Shown piece after piece: positions 9,700 to 21,457 of a stretch of 64,000 nucleotides of DNA. The DNA is from Anthoceros angustus (taxonomy: Eukaryota > Streptophyta > Anthocerotopsida > Anthocerotales > Anthocerotaceae), in contig MU008161.1 in assembly GCA_010909165.1 (NCBI GenBank), forward strand, positions 310,001 through 374,000. The letters run 5' to 3'. Within the stretch, counting starts at the first letter, position 1; each line of letters starts with the position of its first letter. The position numbers and the translations under genes were made by a program. The notes under the pieces were generated by a model. That model was not told the DNA's origin. It did not search any database and saw nothing but the letters and a program-made list of their open reading frames with translations.

Positions 9700-12560
9700 A
9701 TCGGGCGGTGAGGCGGTGCGACGCAACGCGCTATCAGGCGGGCCGGTGGGTTGTGTGCGGACCCCGATGCTTATACCGGAGATGGAGGAGGACGAGGTTC
9801 CGGTGGCGGAGCCGAGCTCTCCGGAAGAGGAGCGATCTCGCCTCGTGGTCCGATGCGGAGGCACAGGCGGCCCATGGCTCGCAACATGTCCAGCCTCGGG
9901 GTCTTGAATAGGCTTTTGAGGAGGAGGTGACCCTCCTCGTCAGAAGGACCCTGCAGCGGCAGCGCAGAAAGAAGAAGAAGGGAATCCAGCTCGGTCACCG
10001 TGAAGATGAGAAGGCGAATGGTGGTAAGAATGCTCCTAACTCGCCTCCATTCGAACCCATGTAAGAATTGAAGCATCTTGTTTTGATTTCCATGCGAGCA
10101 CACCAATCAAGCGAAGAGGAAGGCAAGATCTCGGTGGTGATGGAGAAGAGGTGGGCGGGGCGGAAAAATTAAGGAAGTCGAGGAAGCATGCGAGAAGAGG
10201 AAGCGTTGCGGGCGACCACGGATGCCGACGGAGCTCCTTTCGCAGGAGGATGACTATCCGGAGATGGTTCGCACTCGGGCCTACAAGAAGCGGGTGCAAA
10301 CCACAACATTCGACATTCACATATATTTTCGTCACCTTCATTTCTAACAGATGCTCGAGATAAGGAAGGTGGATGAGGCATGGATGAAGTGCCTTGTTCG
10401 GCGGCGAGCAGTCTAGAAGGAAGGGCGCTCCCACTTTTGTGCATGATTGATCCAACGGTGCTTGAAGAAAGAAGATGCGGACCGGAGGAGATCGAGCTGA
10501 TTACACCCTAGGGGTCTTTGGGAGGGAACCATTGCTATGCCGCCATGCGAACCATCGAAATGTATCCGGAAGATAAATTTCAATGGCTTGAGGGCCATGT
10601 ATATGCGAGCTTGTGAGAGGAAGAAATGCGGGTCTTGTGATTGATCACAATGTGTATGCGACAAGAGGAAGAAGCTTGGTTTTATTGAACAAGTCGCTAC
10701 ATACATGATGAGCTTGAGATTTGGCACGGACACACCCGATGGAAAACCATGCGGTGGAAGTTCAATGTGTACAAGTTCTTTGGGGATCTTTGGAGGCTGG
10801 AAACTCAAGGACACGATTATGTACGAAGATGGTGGGCGGAAGACTGCGTTGAGGATTGCGAGTGCGAGGGGGTAAATTGTGGGAGAACGTGGACACCATT
10901 TTCCGGATGTGGGAGAAGTGCGAACTCCAGGCGGGGAGCAGCGGTCGGGGCGGCGGCGCAAAGCGGAAGCCACAAGACCCAACTACAACAGTGCGGTCCC
11001 TGGACCCCCTCGTCCGGCTCCAATGCTCGGAAGGGCATGGAGCATTCAAGGAGTCCCAAGGACGAAAGGTGAAGATGTTGATAGTGACCAAGGTCATCCA
11101 AGGAAACGCAGCTAAAAGATATGGATACGATGTTAGCGGAAGAAGATTAACCTTATCGAGCATGCCTTTGAAGGCTATGAAGTGTGCGACCTTACAAGTC
11201 GCCAGCTTCCAACATCAAGGCCAAGGAATTGGCGAAGTTTCAAACTTTTGCGAAAGTGGTAAGTGAGTGTATTCGTTGGGGTGTGCGGTCGGTGGCGCAC
11301 TGCAATCTTGTGCGCACTCTGTTGTTTGAGGCGCAAGCGCAGTGCGCGGTGGGCGCCGCGGAGTCGCGCCGGCTTCAGCGCCTCCACCGCGCCACGGCCG
11401 GCGGTTCATTGGTGGAGTCGGTGGCCGGCCACCAGTCGCCGGTGACCGGCGCCACGCGGCCGGCCTCCACATCAATGAGTTCGACCACCTGCTTGCTTGC
11501 GACCGGGAGACATTGAGGATTTGGAAAGCCAAAACCTTTCCAAGATTTTGTTTATAGCGGCATCGAAGCGGATGGAAGAAGAGCGAAAACAAATGGCCGA
11601 CAAGGACATGGATGCGGTGGCGGTTTGAGTGCACAGGTCTTGGACAAAGTGGCATATCGGTGGTGCATCGAGACATTTTGGATATGAAAGGATTTTTGCC
11701 ACCGAGGAGGTATACTCTTCTTTTCTGCGACCTCCCTCGAGGTTTACTGCATGAGAATGACAAGGCTTTCGTTGAAGAAGAATTGAAAGAGATCATCAGC
11801 TCTTTCAACGAGAAGACCACGATGTGTTAGGATAATTCTTATGCATGGGGTGGATGGGGTGATTCAAGCCGGGGAGGCTTTGAGGTCTTGGTGCGGGAAA
11901 GGAGTCATTCGGACCACGGTATGGGAGAAAACCAACATCCCACCTAACGGTGGTCTTTGTGGAAGCAGTGGAATATTTGGATTGGGAAGCGCGTGAGGCG
12001 AGTCCAATGTCGGAAAAGCTCCTCTTTTTCGGCAAAGACATCAAGCAGTGCTGCCAAGAGTTATCCGACATGGGGTGGTGAAGAAGCGATTTACCAGGTG
12101 ATAAGATGGTCGTGTCGCCATATCGAAACCTGGGCTTATTAGGCATGTTGGTGAACATGTTCTCCAACGAAGCAGCGGATTGTTGGCCTTTGTGCGGGAT
12201 CGGGATCATTTTGGTGGCGGGATACAGCGGAAAAGGCGTTGTGGCCATTGACAAGACGCGATGCTCAATGTATATGTCTAGCAGTGAGCAGGTTGGAGCG
12301 GCCGGACGAGTTCGAAGAAATAACAACAGATAAGTTTTCGCGGGGAGCAAGTTTTGGGCAAAGGAGATGCATGCGACGGAGGCATTGGCAGGAAAATGCA
12401 AGTGTATAGCTTGCTTGGAAAGAAGGTCGAGAATGAAGGACTCCGAGACCCGGGGCGACCGGCGGTTGAAGACCAATGGCATTGACAATATGGGATGAAA
12501 GCGGCACACTACCATGAGACAGAGGCTCACGTTTTCTGTTTTGCGAGTTGAAGGCGATGA
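9700..12560 (+). pseudogene. Decayed gene: ParB-like domain plus DNA amino-methyltransferase (N4/N6 type)
   Basis: Plus-strand pieces in shifting frames fit one protein of roughly 900 residues. An acidic then basic low-complexity start (9.7-10.35 kb) leads to a ParB-like block at 10,450-10,640: GGNHCYAAMRTIEMYPE, a hydrophobic strand GHVYASL, then IDHNVYA. A Cys-rich patch follows (10,840-10,960). From 11,612 the parts of a beta-class methyltransferase come in order: VVHRDILDM, then LLFCDLPRGLL (motif IV position, normally D/N-P-P-Y), VIRTTVWEKTN, KLLFFGKD, then at 12,106-12,333 PYRNLGLLG and LCGIGIILVAG with VVAIDK (SAM-binding motif I position). Motif IV before motif I is the beta-class order. 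ParB domains fused to such enzymes are known from bacteria and phages. Stops, frame changes and the Pro-Arg in place of Pro-Tyr show it cannot work as it stands. Confidence 0.55.
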
Positions 12561-12615
12561 CTTTGGTGACACGGAAAAGGCGGATTTGGAAAATGTAGAA
12601 AGCGGTGCAGTTCGG

Positions 12616-13820
12616 AGCTCAATTTGGTTGAAGTAGATGACCCTTTGGGTAGCAGGACTTGTAGAAGGAGGGGCTCTGTCCGGTTGGGTATAATTCCGTT
12701 TTGACCCTTCGTGGAAAATGCGACTTTGATTTGAATGCATATTACGTGTTTTGGACCCATAGTCACTCGCCCTTTCCCAGTAAGTCTCGGAAGGGTGCGG
12801 CCGGACGGCCATGAAACAAAAGTGTGCATACATGGAAAAAACCTCGATATTACTTACATTGTTCTAAGTGGAACTGCCATTGACATCTCTTTTAAAAACA
12901 CGTGTTTTGCTTGATATGAGAAAGGGGTGGCAACCTCCGCCCAAAGCGCAAAAGAGGCTTTCAAGAATCCGCCGATATTGCGCGGAGTCTGTTTTTTCCT
13001 CCCCATGTGGTGTCTTCGGCGCTCCCGTGGCGGTTTCTCAGGCCACCAGGAGGTCACATCCTGTCTCCACCGTTTCCGTGCTAGGGATTGGGACGCTCTA
13101 CAGGAAGAGTGTGGGCGCGCAGCGAGGTCTCGACTAGACTTCACTAAAGTGGATGGTGTTCATCCGGACCACAGGAGGCGCGTCTTAAGCGGCGTCTTTG
13201 CTTGGTGGGAGTATGCTCGCCTCCGACCGGAACTGTGGCACCAGCTTTAGAGGGGACTATGAGTGCCCTTCGCCTCCATCTAACATCGGGCGATCCCATT
13301 TTGCCAAACATCAAGGACTACTTTGCCGAGAAGCCTTTTTGTTTGGATAGGGCCGTCTTCGGTTGGGCCCTTATCTCTGCCCCGCGCCTTTCCGCGGGGG
13401 TTTGTCGGGGACGGTCTATGACCATCTGCGAGATTACTTTACCCCCGAGGATACCTCTAGTGGGTTTTCGGAGTTGTTTCTTTTGGCGGCTGCGGTGGCA
13501 AGGGTGGAGACCCCTTTTCGGATTGCTCAAGTGTTGGGGGCCAGTCGCTTGTTGGTTATGGAGAAGCCCACCCCCGGGGTTCGCCCCATAGTAGTGGGGG
13601 AGGCGTTTTTGCGTTTAGTTAGTCACAACATTGCCATCCAACTTCAGGAGCAAATCTAGGGTCACCTCAGCGCACACTAATTCGGCAGAGCTACTCTGGG
13701 GGGATGTGAGTCCGTGGTTTTTGGAGTGGGGGCGATCTTGGAGTCCCATCCCGATTGGGTCGCATTGCAGGTGGATGTCGAAAATGCTTTTAACATGGTC
13801 TCCAGGGCGGCTATTTCGGA
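12616..13820 (+). repeat. Tandem duplication, copy 1, carrying reverse transcriptase pieces
   Basis: This unit is repeated immediately downstream (13,823-15,005); the join is at a shared TTCGGAGCTCAATTTGG. Its second half codes, in several frames, for non-LTR reverse transcriptase segments: PGVRPIVVGEAFLRL at about 13,580 and VALQVDVENAFNMVSRAA at about 13,757-13,810, the latter carrying the first catalytic Asp region of the palm. Its first half, including CATATTACGTGTTTTGGACC, has no coding sense I can read. The two copies differ by dozens of 1-10 base indels but few substitutions. Confidence 0.65.
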
Positions 13821-13822
13821 GC

Positions 13823-15350
13823 TCAATTTGGTTGAAGTAGATGACCCTTTGGGTAGCAGGACTTGTAGGATGAGGGGCTCTGTCCGGTTGACCGGTATAA
13901 TTCCGTTTTGACCCTTCGTGGAAAATGCACGACTTTGATTTGAATGCATATTACGTGTTTTGGACCCATAGTCGCATCGCCCTTTCCCAGTAAGTCTCGG
14001 AAGGGTGCGCGGACGGCCGTGCTGAAACAAAAGTGTGCATACATGGAAAAAACCTCGATATTACTTACATTGTTCTAAGTGGAACTGCCATTGACACATC
14101 TTTAAAAACACGTGTTTTGCTTGATATGAGAAAGGGTGGCAACCTCCGCCCAAAGCGCAAAGAGGCTTTCAAGAATCCGCGATATTGCGCTGGAGTCCTT
14201 TTTCCTCCCCATGTGGTGTCTTGAGCGCTCCCGTGGCGGTTTCTCGTGCCACCAGGAGGTCACATCCTGTCTCCACCGTTTCCGTGCTAGGGATTGGGAC
14301 GCTCTACAGGAAGAGTGTGGGCGCGCAGCGAGGTCTCGACTAGACTTCACTAAAGTGGATGGTGTTCATCCGGACCCTGGGAGGGCGCGTCTTAAGCGGC
14401 GTCTTTTGCTTGGTCGCGCTGGGGAGTATGCTCGGGCTCTCCGACCGGAACCAGTGGCACCAGCTTTAGAGGGGACTATGAGTGCCCTTTACGCCCTCCA
14501 TCTAACATCGGGCGATCCCATTTTGCCAAACATCAAGGACTACTTTGCCGAGAAGCCTTTTTGTTTGGATAGGGCCGTCTTCGGTTGGGCCCTTATCTCC
14601 GCCTCCTCAGGGTTTGTCGGGACGGTCTATGACCATCCAGATTACTTTACCCCGAGGATACCTCTAGTGGGTTTTGAGTTGTTTTTGGCGGCTGCGGTGG
14701 CAGGGTGGAGACCCTTCGGATTGCTCAAGTGTTGGGGCGATCGCTTGTTGGTTATGAGAAGCCCACCCGGGTTCGCCCATAGTAGTGGGGGAGGCGTTTT
14801 TGCGGTTAGTTAATCGCAGCATTGCCATCCAACTTCGGGAGCAATTCCAGGGTCACCTCGGCCCACAGTAATTCGACATAGCTACTTTGAGGGGTGCGAG
14901 TCCGTGGCTTTCGGAGTGGGGGCGATCTTGGAGTCCCATCCCTATTGGGTCGCATTATAGGTGGATGTCGAAAATGCTTTTAACATGGTCTCCAGGGGGG
15001 CTATTTCGACGAGCTCAAGGATGCAAGTGGGCAGCTTGCCAACCTGATCCCTTTTGTCCGCTCCTTTTACGGGTCTCCTTCCAATCTCTACTAGCAGCAT
15101 GAGCCCGCGGTCGAGGGGGTTTCGATATTGGCCTCAGCAGCTGGCACCAGGCAAGGGGATGCGTTGGGGGGCGCCTTTTTATCATGGCTCATTTTTGGGC
15201 TCTGTCCATAACTGCCTCCTCGTTCTGGGATTGTTTGTATCCCTTGGTGGCGGATGACACGAATATCATGGGGCCTGGTGACCTAGTCAAGGGGGTTTTT
15301 GATCTTTTCTCTTCGGAGCTCTCTCGCCTTGGTCTGAAGAAGAAGATTTT
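13823..15350 (+). pseudogene. Non-LTR reverse transcriptase, second tandem copy running on to the YADD-like box
   Basis: The first part repeats 12,616-13,820. From about 14,340 a plus-strand reading gives VDGVHPDPGRARLKRRLL and ALHLTSGDPILPNIKDYF, the fingers region. Beyond the duplicated unit it continues, with frame changes, through VRSFYGSP, AAGTRQGDALGGAFLS (the GTRQGD turn before the catalytic box) and PLVADDTNIMGPGDLV, where V-A-D-D is the catalytic box, to LSRLGLKKKILKC. These are classic palm motifs of non-LTR reverse transcriptases. It is broken by many indels. The matching nuclease-like end of such an element is found far away at 46.96-47.77 kb. Confidence 0.7.
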
Positions 15351-15365
15351 GAAGTGTAGAGTATG

Positions 15366-15535
15366 GTCCCCCTCCGGCATGGTGCCCTCTCTTCAGCATC
15401 CTCAGCGGGATATTGCTTCCGCAAGTGGCCTTCTCCGTGCGGCCGGCCCGGTCCCCCTCCGGCATGGTGCCCTCTCTTCAGCATCCTCAGCGGGATATTG
15501 CTTCCGCAAGTGGCCTTCTCCGTGCGGTCGGCCCG
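15366..15535 (+). repeat. 85-bp tandem duplication
   Basis: Two almost identical 85-base units stand head to tail, each starting GTCCCCCTCCGGCATGGTGC and ending at a CGGCCCG or CGGTCGGCCCG segment. One clear substitution separates them. The duplication follows directly on the reverse transcriptase remains. Confidence 0.85.
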
Positions 15536-15683
15536 CTCCCGCTCCCTTCGCTCCACCATCCGGCCACTCCCTCCCGATCAACGCTCCCGATCAGCCGGTC
15601 CCCGATTAGCCGCTCCCCAATAAGCGCACCGCGCACCGCTCCTCGTACCACACCGCATTTCAAGAAAGATAGGCGCCGAAAAA

Positions 15684-15723
15684 ATGGACCATGGCCTCTG
15701 AAAATATGGAGGCCACGGTCCAT
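15684..15723. repeat. Inverted repeat, 15-bp arms
   Basis: The arms ATGGACCATGGCCTC (15,684-15,698) and GAGGCCACGGTCCAT (15,709-15,723) pair with one mismatch around a 10-base loop. It could be the end of a small element or a stem in a transcript. Directly downstream (15,755-15,845) the segment CTTCATGTTC...GGCTTTCAGCAG occurs twice. Confidence 0.75.
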
Positions 15724-16213
15724 GAATGTACCGAGCAGGCACCCGGTAAGGAGCCAAACTTCATGTTCGGCTTTCAGCAGGCACATGGTAAGGGACCAAG
15801 ACTAGGGGACCAAGACTTCATGTTCAAACACGGCTTTCAGCAGTTATCAGTTATATATAGAGACCTATTCCATTTTGTTTGCTTTCTTTTAACGATATTG
15901 CCAGGAGCCTGACGTTTGCTACAGCTCTCAGTGGATCCATCACATATGTACCTTGGTAAGTGAGCAGAGCTGTTAAAACCCACATAACCAGTGCGTTCAT
16001 TATCATCGAAATGTTAGTGTTTGAACTCTTTGAGGCTTCAATGCCTCATCAGAAGGTTAACAGAAACTGAGCCTGTGCTGGCTAGTTTCAATCTCAATGC
16101 CCGAATTGGACAACCCACATTCGGTACAACATACTGCCCGTGTAGCTAATAAATAAGAGTCTAGAGTTATGCTAGGCTTTAGGTCAAGGAAGGACAGCAC
16201 ACAAGTGCAAGGG

Positions 16214-19200
16214 TTAGCAACGAGACTTTCTTACATCTCCTCGAGCAGATGCTTTGTTGGAGTGGGAAGGCTGCTTTTGAGATGTTGCTACCACCTGTTG
16301 TCCATCCTTAGCAGCTGAACAAGGGCTTCTCCTCATAGCAGAGAAACGGGTGTCATGGACTGGCACATTCTGGGCACTCTCAGTAGGTCTGTTCACCACG
16401 TCATGCTTGGATGACCCTGATCTCCTCCTAAATAACAGATCACCTCGAGTGGAATGATCGGCTAACTTGCTGTCACCCATGGTCCCAAAGCAAGGCCTCT
16501 TACACGGCGGAGTTAACTCTGAGTCTTCCAACTCCCTTCCAATGCCCAATGTGCGACGCCGTCTTAGCTTTGTGGAACTTGGTGCGTCTCTTGAACACGC
16601 GTGTGTGGGTGACACCTGCAACTGTGATGCCTTCAATGAAGGATTTTCGAGCAGCAACTCTTCTTCTAAGTCTAAAGGACATAGTGCAAAAGCTTTTTGC
16701 CTTACGCTCATGTGCCTTTTGCTCCTTTTGCCCTTGATTGGGATCTCCTTCGCTTCTGGCCCTGGACTTCCGGCTGCAATCTTGGAAACATCTTTGATAT
16801 CCTCAGCTGGTGGTAAAGGAGAACGACTCAACAGACGTACAAAATCTACCATCAACTGTTGTGAAGCTAGTGAGATCACATCATCGGAGTTACTAGCTGA
16901 GCTCTCTGATTTCCTCAGAACAGCTCCCCCTGGACTGCCCGGCGCCTCACTCGAAACCCTTGTGTCCCTAACATGAAGCTCCTGGAAGCACCTCTTTGTC
17001 GAGAACTTTTCAGGGGTGAGACTCCGACAACTGAACAGAGGCCCGTTCGATGGTTGAAGATCTATTCTATGTCTCTTGCAAGCCCTCACGAGTTCCTCTG
17101 GCTCTTCGAGTTTCACCTCAGCCATACCATGGTTGTAAGCACCACAAAGGACTTGAGCCCCTCTTAGCAGCTCCACCATGCAATTACCCACTTCATCTAG
17201 TACCATAGGTTCACTCTTAACTGGCCCATAGTCAGGTACATTATGATTTGAAGATAGCTGAGATGTGGGGCCTAGCTTCCCACCTAAAGCTTGAGACGAG
17301 GAGTCTTGAACTGTGACAGAAGTCAGCTTGGAAAATGTGTTGGGTTTTCCATCATCAGGCAAGCAAGATCCTAGCTTAGCTGACTCACAGGAAACTCCGA
17401 CAGTACATTCTCGGTATAAAGATAGCATGCTGCTGAAAATGCCTCCCGCTGAACACCAGCTTGCAGAAGGTATCTGAATTCCCTGCTGTGGTGAGGCCAA
17501 CGACCTCAGAAGAGACTGACTGGCCTTTTGCCCAAAATTCATAATGGCTTGCGTGTAAACTTCATCCAGGGGCTCGTCCTTCCTATCCACAGGCCTACGG
17601 CCGCAATACAGAAGGAGGTTTTGGCATGAAACATGCTGGTCAGAAAGCGAGCTACTGACCTCACCTGAAACCTGCTCATGACCTGCTGCAGCTGCACGAA
17701 CCTCACATGTATCCTTGTCTTCCCTTTGACAATCTTTATCTTGGCCTCCCAGTACTGGATCTGGTGAAATGTTCGTCGTTTCACTTTCACTTATCCCATC
17801 ATGGCAGCTAGCAGATAATTCTTGTTGAGACGGTGAACCTGTTGTTCCTGCCAGGGTTGAATCAACCGAAACTAGACCTGGATTTTCAAGCCATTCGGGA
17901 GTTTTGGCAACAAGATTGAGAACCTCACTAACCGAAGTGAAGTAATCAACACCTTTCACGGAAGAGCCCTGGGAAAACTTATGATTCGGCACTAAGAACA
18001 GCAAAGTAGACCTACGTCTAGAAGATAGAACCTTTCTCTCTATCTCCTGAGACTGCCACCCCCTAGCTAGCAGCCGTGGCCATACAGCTTCTAGGAACAG
18101 GTTCTGTGCCCGAGCCTTACTCATTCTGCAATCGCCAGTGAGGAAAGCCACCACTTCCTCCTTTGTAAGATTCGAGCAAGCTTTTCCTGCAGGTATTTCC
18201 AGGCGTGAGGGTGTTGGATCGATGTGACCACCAGTCAGGTCCTGCTTCCCAGAACCAAGCCCAATTGCAAGGACCAAATTTTCCAATCCTGCAGCCGCCT
18301 TCAGGCGAAAGACGAAGTCCTCAAATGACATTCTTCCACTGTTAAAAGATTGAACATCCTGCACAGTGAGAAGTTCAGATAGTTAGGAGGCCCCTACGAC
18401 TGGCAATAACTACAATGCATATAATCTCCAATGCTGCAAGAAACACAGCTATCTACATCTAGGCAACAACTGATAAGCCTTGTAACAACAACCAAAAGCT
18501 TCCTGAAAAGTCCAGTATGTACCTCAGCAAGTGCAGATTTTGCAGTGTCTAGAACAGAAGGAGACAGCCGGTCCAGAAGCTGTTCTTGCCGCCAACCTGT
18601 AACCAAGCTTGACCCATTTACACACCTGCCCCTGTTTCTCCTAGCTCCCGACCATCGCCTATAGCTCGCTGATCCATGGAACTTGCTATAGTAAAAGTGC
18701 AGAACATCCTGCATGGCCCTCTGCCCAACAAATGTCTTTACCATATGGAAGTCCTTGCCAAAGAGGTACAGGCCCACTGTAAAAGCCTTGACGTCATTCT
18801 CATCCCAGGGGCAAGTCGTAGTACCTGGCACCAGAATATGGTTGCCGCCAGATATTTCCTCGCTTGCCTGATTCAATATGCTCATACTAGTCTCCTTTTT
18901 AGACTTCACCTTCTTTACCCTCTTCCACCCAGCCCGTCTCCTCCTCCTTTTCTTCACCGTTTCTACCCTTTTCTCATTGCCAGAACCACAAATGCCAGCT
19001 CCCACCTTTTCAGTGCCTCCCACAGGAGCCCCATCCCTTTCAGCAGTCGAGGGCTCATAAACAAGTTGAGCATTCTCATCTGAAAGACAGCTCTGCAATG
19101 TGTCGGACCTACCTTCGGGAGATTCAACTTTAACCTGAACTGGAGCTGGGCATGGCACCTCTTCACTGGTCAGCATTGTGTCAACACTACAGGCGCTACT

Positions 19201-19539
19201 CCTTGAACTAGACACTACAGGGATTCTACATTTTGCTGTGGCCGCTTGCCGTGTTGTCTGAATTGGCATCAAGGGCACTGGTAACCCATAGGCGAATAGA
19301 CGCTCCTCAACATCCATAGAATCTGTCTCACCTTCAGCTTCTCCATCTTCGTTCGCGTAACAGCTGATGTTGAGATCAAACTTTGCCACAATCGGTTTGT
19401 ATGGCAGAACCGGGCATTGATGCCTGGTTCCTATCGCAGGGCGGAGTCTCTGCTGAGAGTTGCTTGAAACGCAACAGGAGCTGGATGAGTTCCACAGCAG
19501 GGACGTATTTAGCGCTTCCCTGGATTTGGTATCCTCCAT
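16214..19539 (-). CDS. SANT/Myb-domain nuclear protein (At2g47820-like)
   Basis: Two coding exons, 19,539-18,523 and 18,358-16,214, joined in phase 0 give 1053 residues; donor GAG|GTACAT, acceptor TGTGCAG|GAT. Residues 195-214 are a Lys/Arg-rich patch that fits a nuclear signal. Residues 243-288 form a SANT domain (CPWDENDVKAFTVGLYLFGK, then MQDVLHFYYSKFHG). Across the splice the family's second conserved block follows: WRQEQLLDRLSP and SFEDFVFRLKAAAGL. The remaining C-terminal 650 residues are Ser-rich and low in obvious domains. In plants this SANT family is annotated as probable chromatin or transcription regulators; the exact role is not settled. The start is the first Met of the frame. 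A hexamer run (GACGCT/GACGCG) lies about 30-70 bases upstream and may be 5' UTR. Confidence 0.85.
18359..18522 (-). other. Intron of the SANT-domain gene
   Basis: GT-AG intron of 164 bases, phase 0. It separates the SANT block from the conserved SFEDFVFRLK block. The exon frame stays open into the intron for about 40 codons before a stop, so intron retention would cut the protein to roughly one third. Confidence 0.8.
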
Positions 19540-21020
19540 CCTCTTCTCAATAGCAAGGTCACGTGACTTGTCCTGACGCTGACGCTGACGCTGACGCGAA
19601 CGCGAACGCTTACATCCTTAGCCAATCGTCCTTCCAGTGGATTTCTCCTCACACCTACATGGAGCAGCATTGAAAGGAACAAAGTGAGCCCACTCCACAG
19701 GGAGCGAAACACAAGAACGTCCTACTTGGCCCCAGCTTACACTCGCATCACCTAACATCAACGCTAGAAGCAGTCTTCCCCACAGAAAAGGACAGATTGC
19801 GGAAGTCCAAGTTGAGCACCAATTTCCATCCTCAGGATTCCCAGCAAGCCACGCAACCCAAGACCTTCTTTGGCAGCACAGTGAGCCATCCCGTTTTCTT
19901 GCCTGATCGCAAATGACAGATCCAGCATTTGCAGGTTCCTACAGCTATAGCGCCTCCTCCATGAGTCCATGACTGCCTGAACTCAAGGAAGGACCAGGAG
20001 AATTGATTCCGCACAGTCGTACCGGACACCCCGGATTGGATTGCGACACTAAACCAACCCGCCACAAGCCTATCCATCCACGCCCGGCGGATTCCCATGC
20101 AATGACACTGACAGGCGGAGGAAATGAAAGAAGCGTCCTCCAGGCTGAGCACCCAAGACACCAAGCTCACCAGCGATTGCTTCCCCCGAGGTAATCCATA
20201 TTCCATCCAACAGATCTTGCAAAATTGGCAAAGCCACAGGCAGGCAGGCAGGCAAGCATTGCAGCGCATTCCAAGTCCCGGAGCGGCGGGATGACCTGCC
20301 CTGGGGCACGCAATTGGCAATTGCAATCGTCTAAGTCCCAGGATCTGCAGCAGCAAGCAGCAATCAGCAATTCCACACTCCCACTGTGCCATTGGCGGAT
20401 GAATTGGCACATCTGCAGCCGAATTACCTGCTCCGGCTGTCATTCCCCAGCTGCTGCAGGGGGCAGCAGCTGGCTGGTGCAGCTTGATATCCCTGGAGCA
20501 GCAATAAAATTACGCGGCAGCGGAATTGCAGCCTGCTCCCGCCTGCTCCCGCCTGGCCAGCCTCCTCAATGGTGCTCGTGGCTAGCGCATCCGGAGGTGC
20601 TTCATGTGCCTGGCCCACGCGCCTGTGGTCCGTCAAAGGTGGACTGTCTCGTCTCGTCCCGTCTCGTCTCGTCCCCGTCCTCGCTCTCGCTCTCGCTCTC
20701 CTCTGGGCTCACACTGGCTCTCTCTTTTCTTCTTTGTCTCGCCTGCTGTTTCTCTCTCTCTCTCGAGTCCCCCCTTGTGCCCAGGCCTGTCGTCCGGGTC
20801 GCGGCAATTTAGCAGGGCATGCCATGCTATGGGCCTGCGTTGTATCATGGGCATTACAGATCATGCTGCCAATGCTGGTAACGTCTTTCGTCAACTCATC
20901 CCCTCGCATGTTCAACCAACATACGCTGCTGTCCGTGCCAAATGGGCAACAATATTATGAACGCCAAAAATTGCGAGAAAAGTTTAACATATGGAAACCC
21001 GTTCGAAGCCCCCGTGTCAA
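19540..21020. other. GC-rich upstream region of the SANT gene; no gene called
   Basis: Moderately GC-rich DNA with CT-rich and (GTCTC)n/(CGCTCT)n runs at 20,640-20,775 and a GACGCT hexamer run at 19,575-19,612. It probably contains promoter and 5' UTR of the minus-strand SANT gene. Open stretches occur on both strands but none shows a recognisable domain or a convincing splice pattern. Confidence 0.4.
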
Positions 21021-21325
21021 ATAGACTAGGTGGCTAGATACCTGGTCACCAATACACGTTTGTGGTTAAAGGTATTATTATTATTTATATCTTAATTATT
21101 TGTAAAGGTTTGTAAATTTTCATCAGCTTCCTCGGTCTTAGTGCTTCTTGTTGGGGTGGTTGGTGGTTTCCCACGAAAACTTGTAAGAAGAAAACTACCT
21201 AAAGAATTTCATCATTTCATTTTAGTCGTTTTACCCCAAAAACACATCTTCTATATTAGGGTTTTCATATGTACTTGGTATATCATTTCTCCTTCTTTAA
21301 GGAATAACTAAATTGCTCATATGAT

Positions 21326-21457
21326 CAATTGATATCTATTGAGGACACATATATTGAATACTTAGAAATAGAAGATCTCAATGTCGTGTATCAATTGATA
21401 TCTATTGAGGACACATATATTGAATACTTGGAAATAGAAGATCTCAATATCGCGTAT
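21326..21457 (+). repeat. 65-bp tandem duplication
   Basis: Two 65-base units beginning TCAATTGATATCTATTGAGG stand head to tail with three to four substitutions between them. Confidence 0.85.

Noticed and set aside
10413-10982. 189-codon minus-strand frame
   Set aside because: It lies antisense to the ParB-like block and shows no domain.
9700-12560. Bacterial contamination as the source of the methyltransferase
   Set aside because: The segment is broken by many indels and stops and is flanked on both sides by eukaryotic retroelement sequence, which does not fit a misassembled bacterial contig; read mapping would settle it.
11805-12833. 342-codon open frame on the minus strand
   Set aside because: The plus strand here carries ordered methyltransferase motifs, while the minus frame is low in motif content and Ser/Pro-rich, so it is antisense noise.
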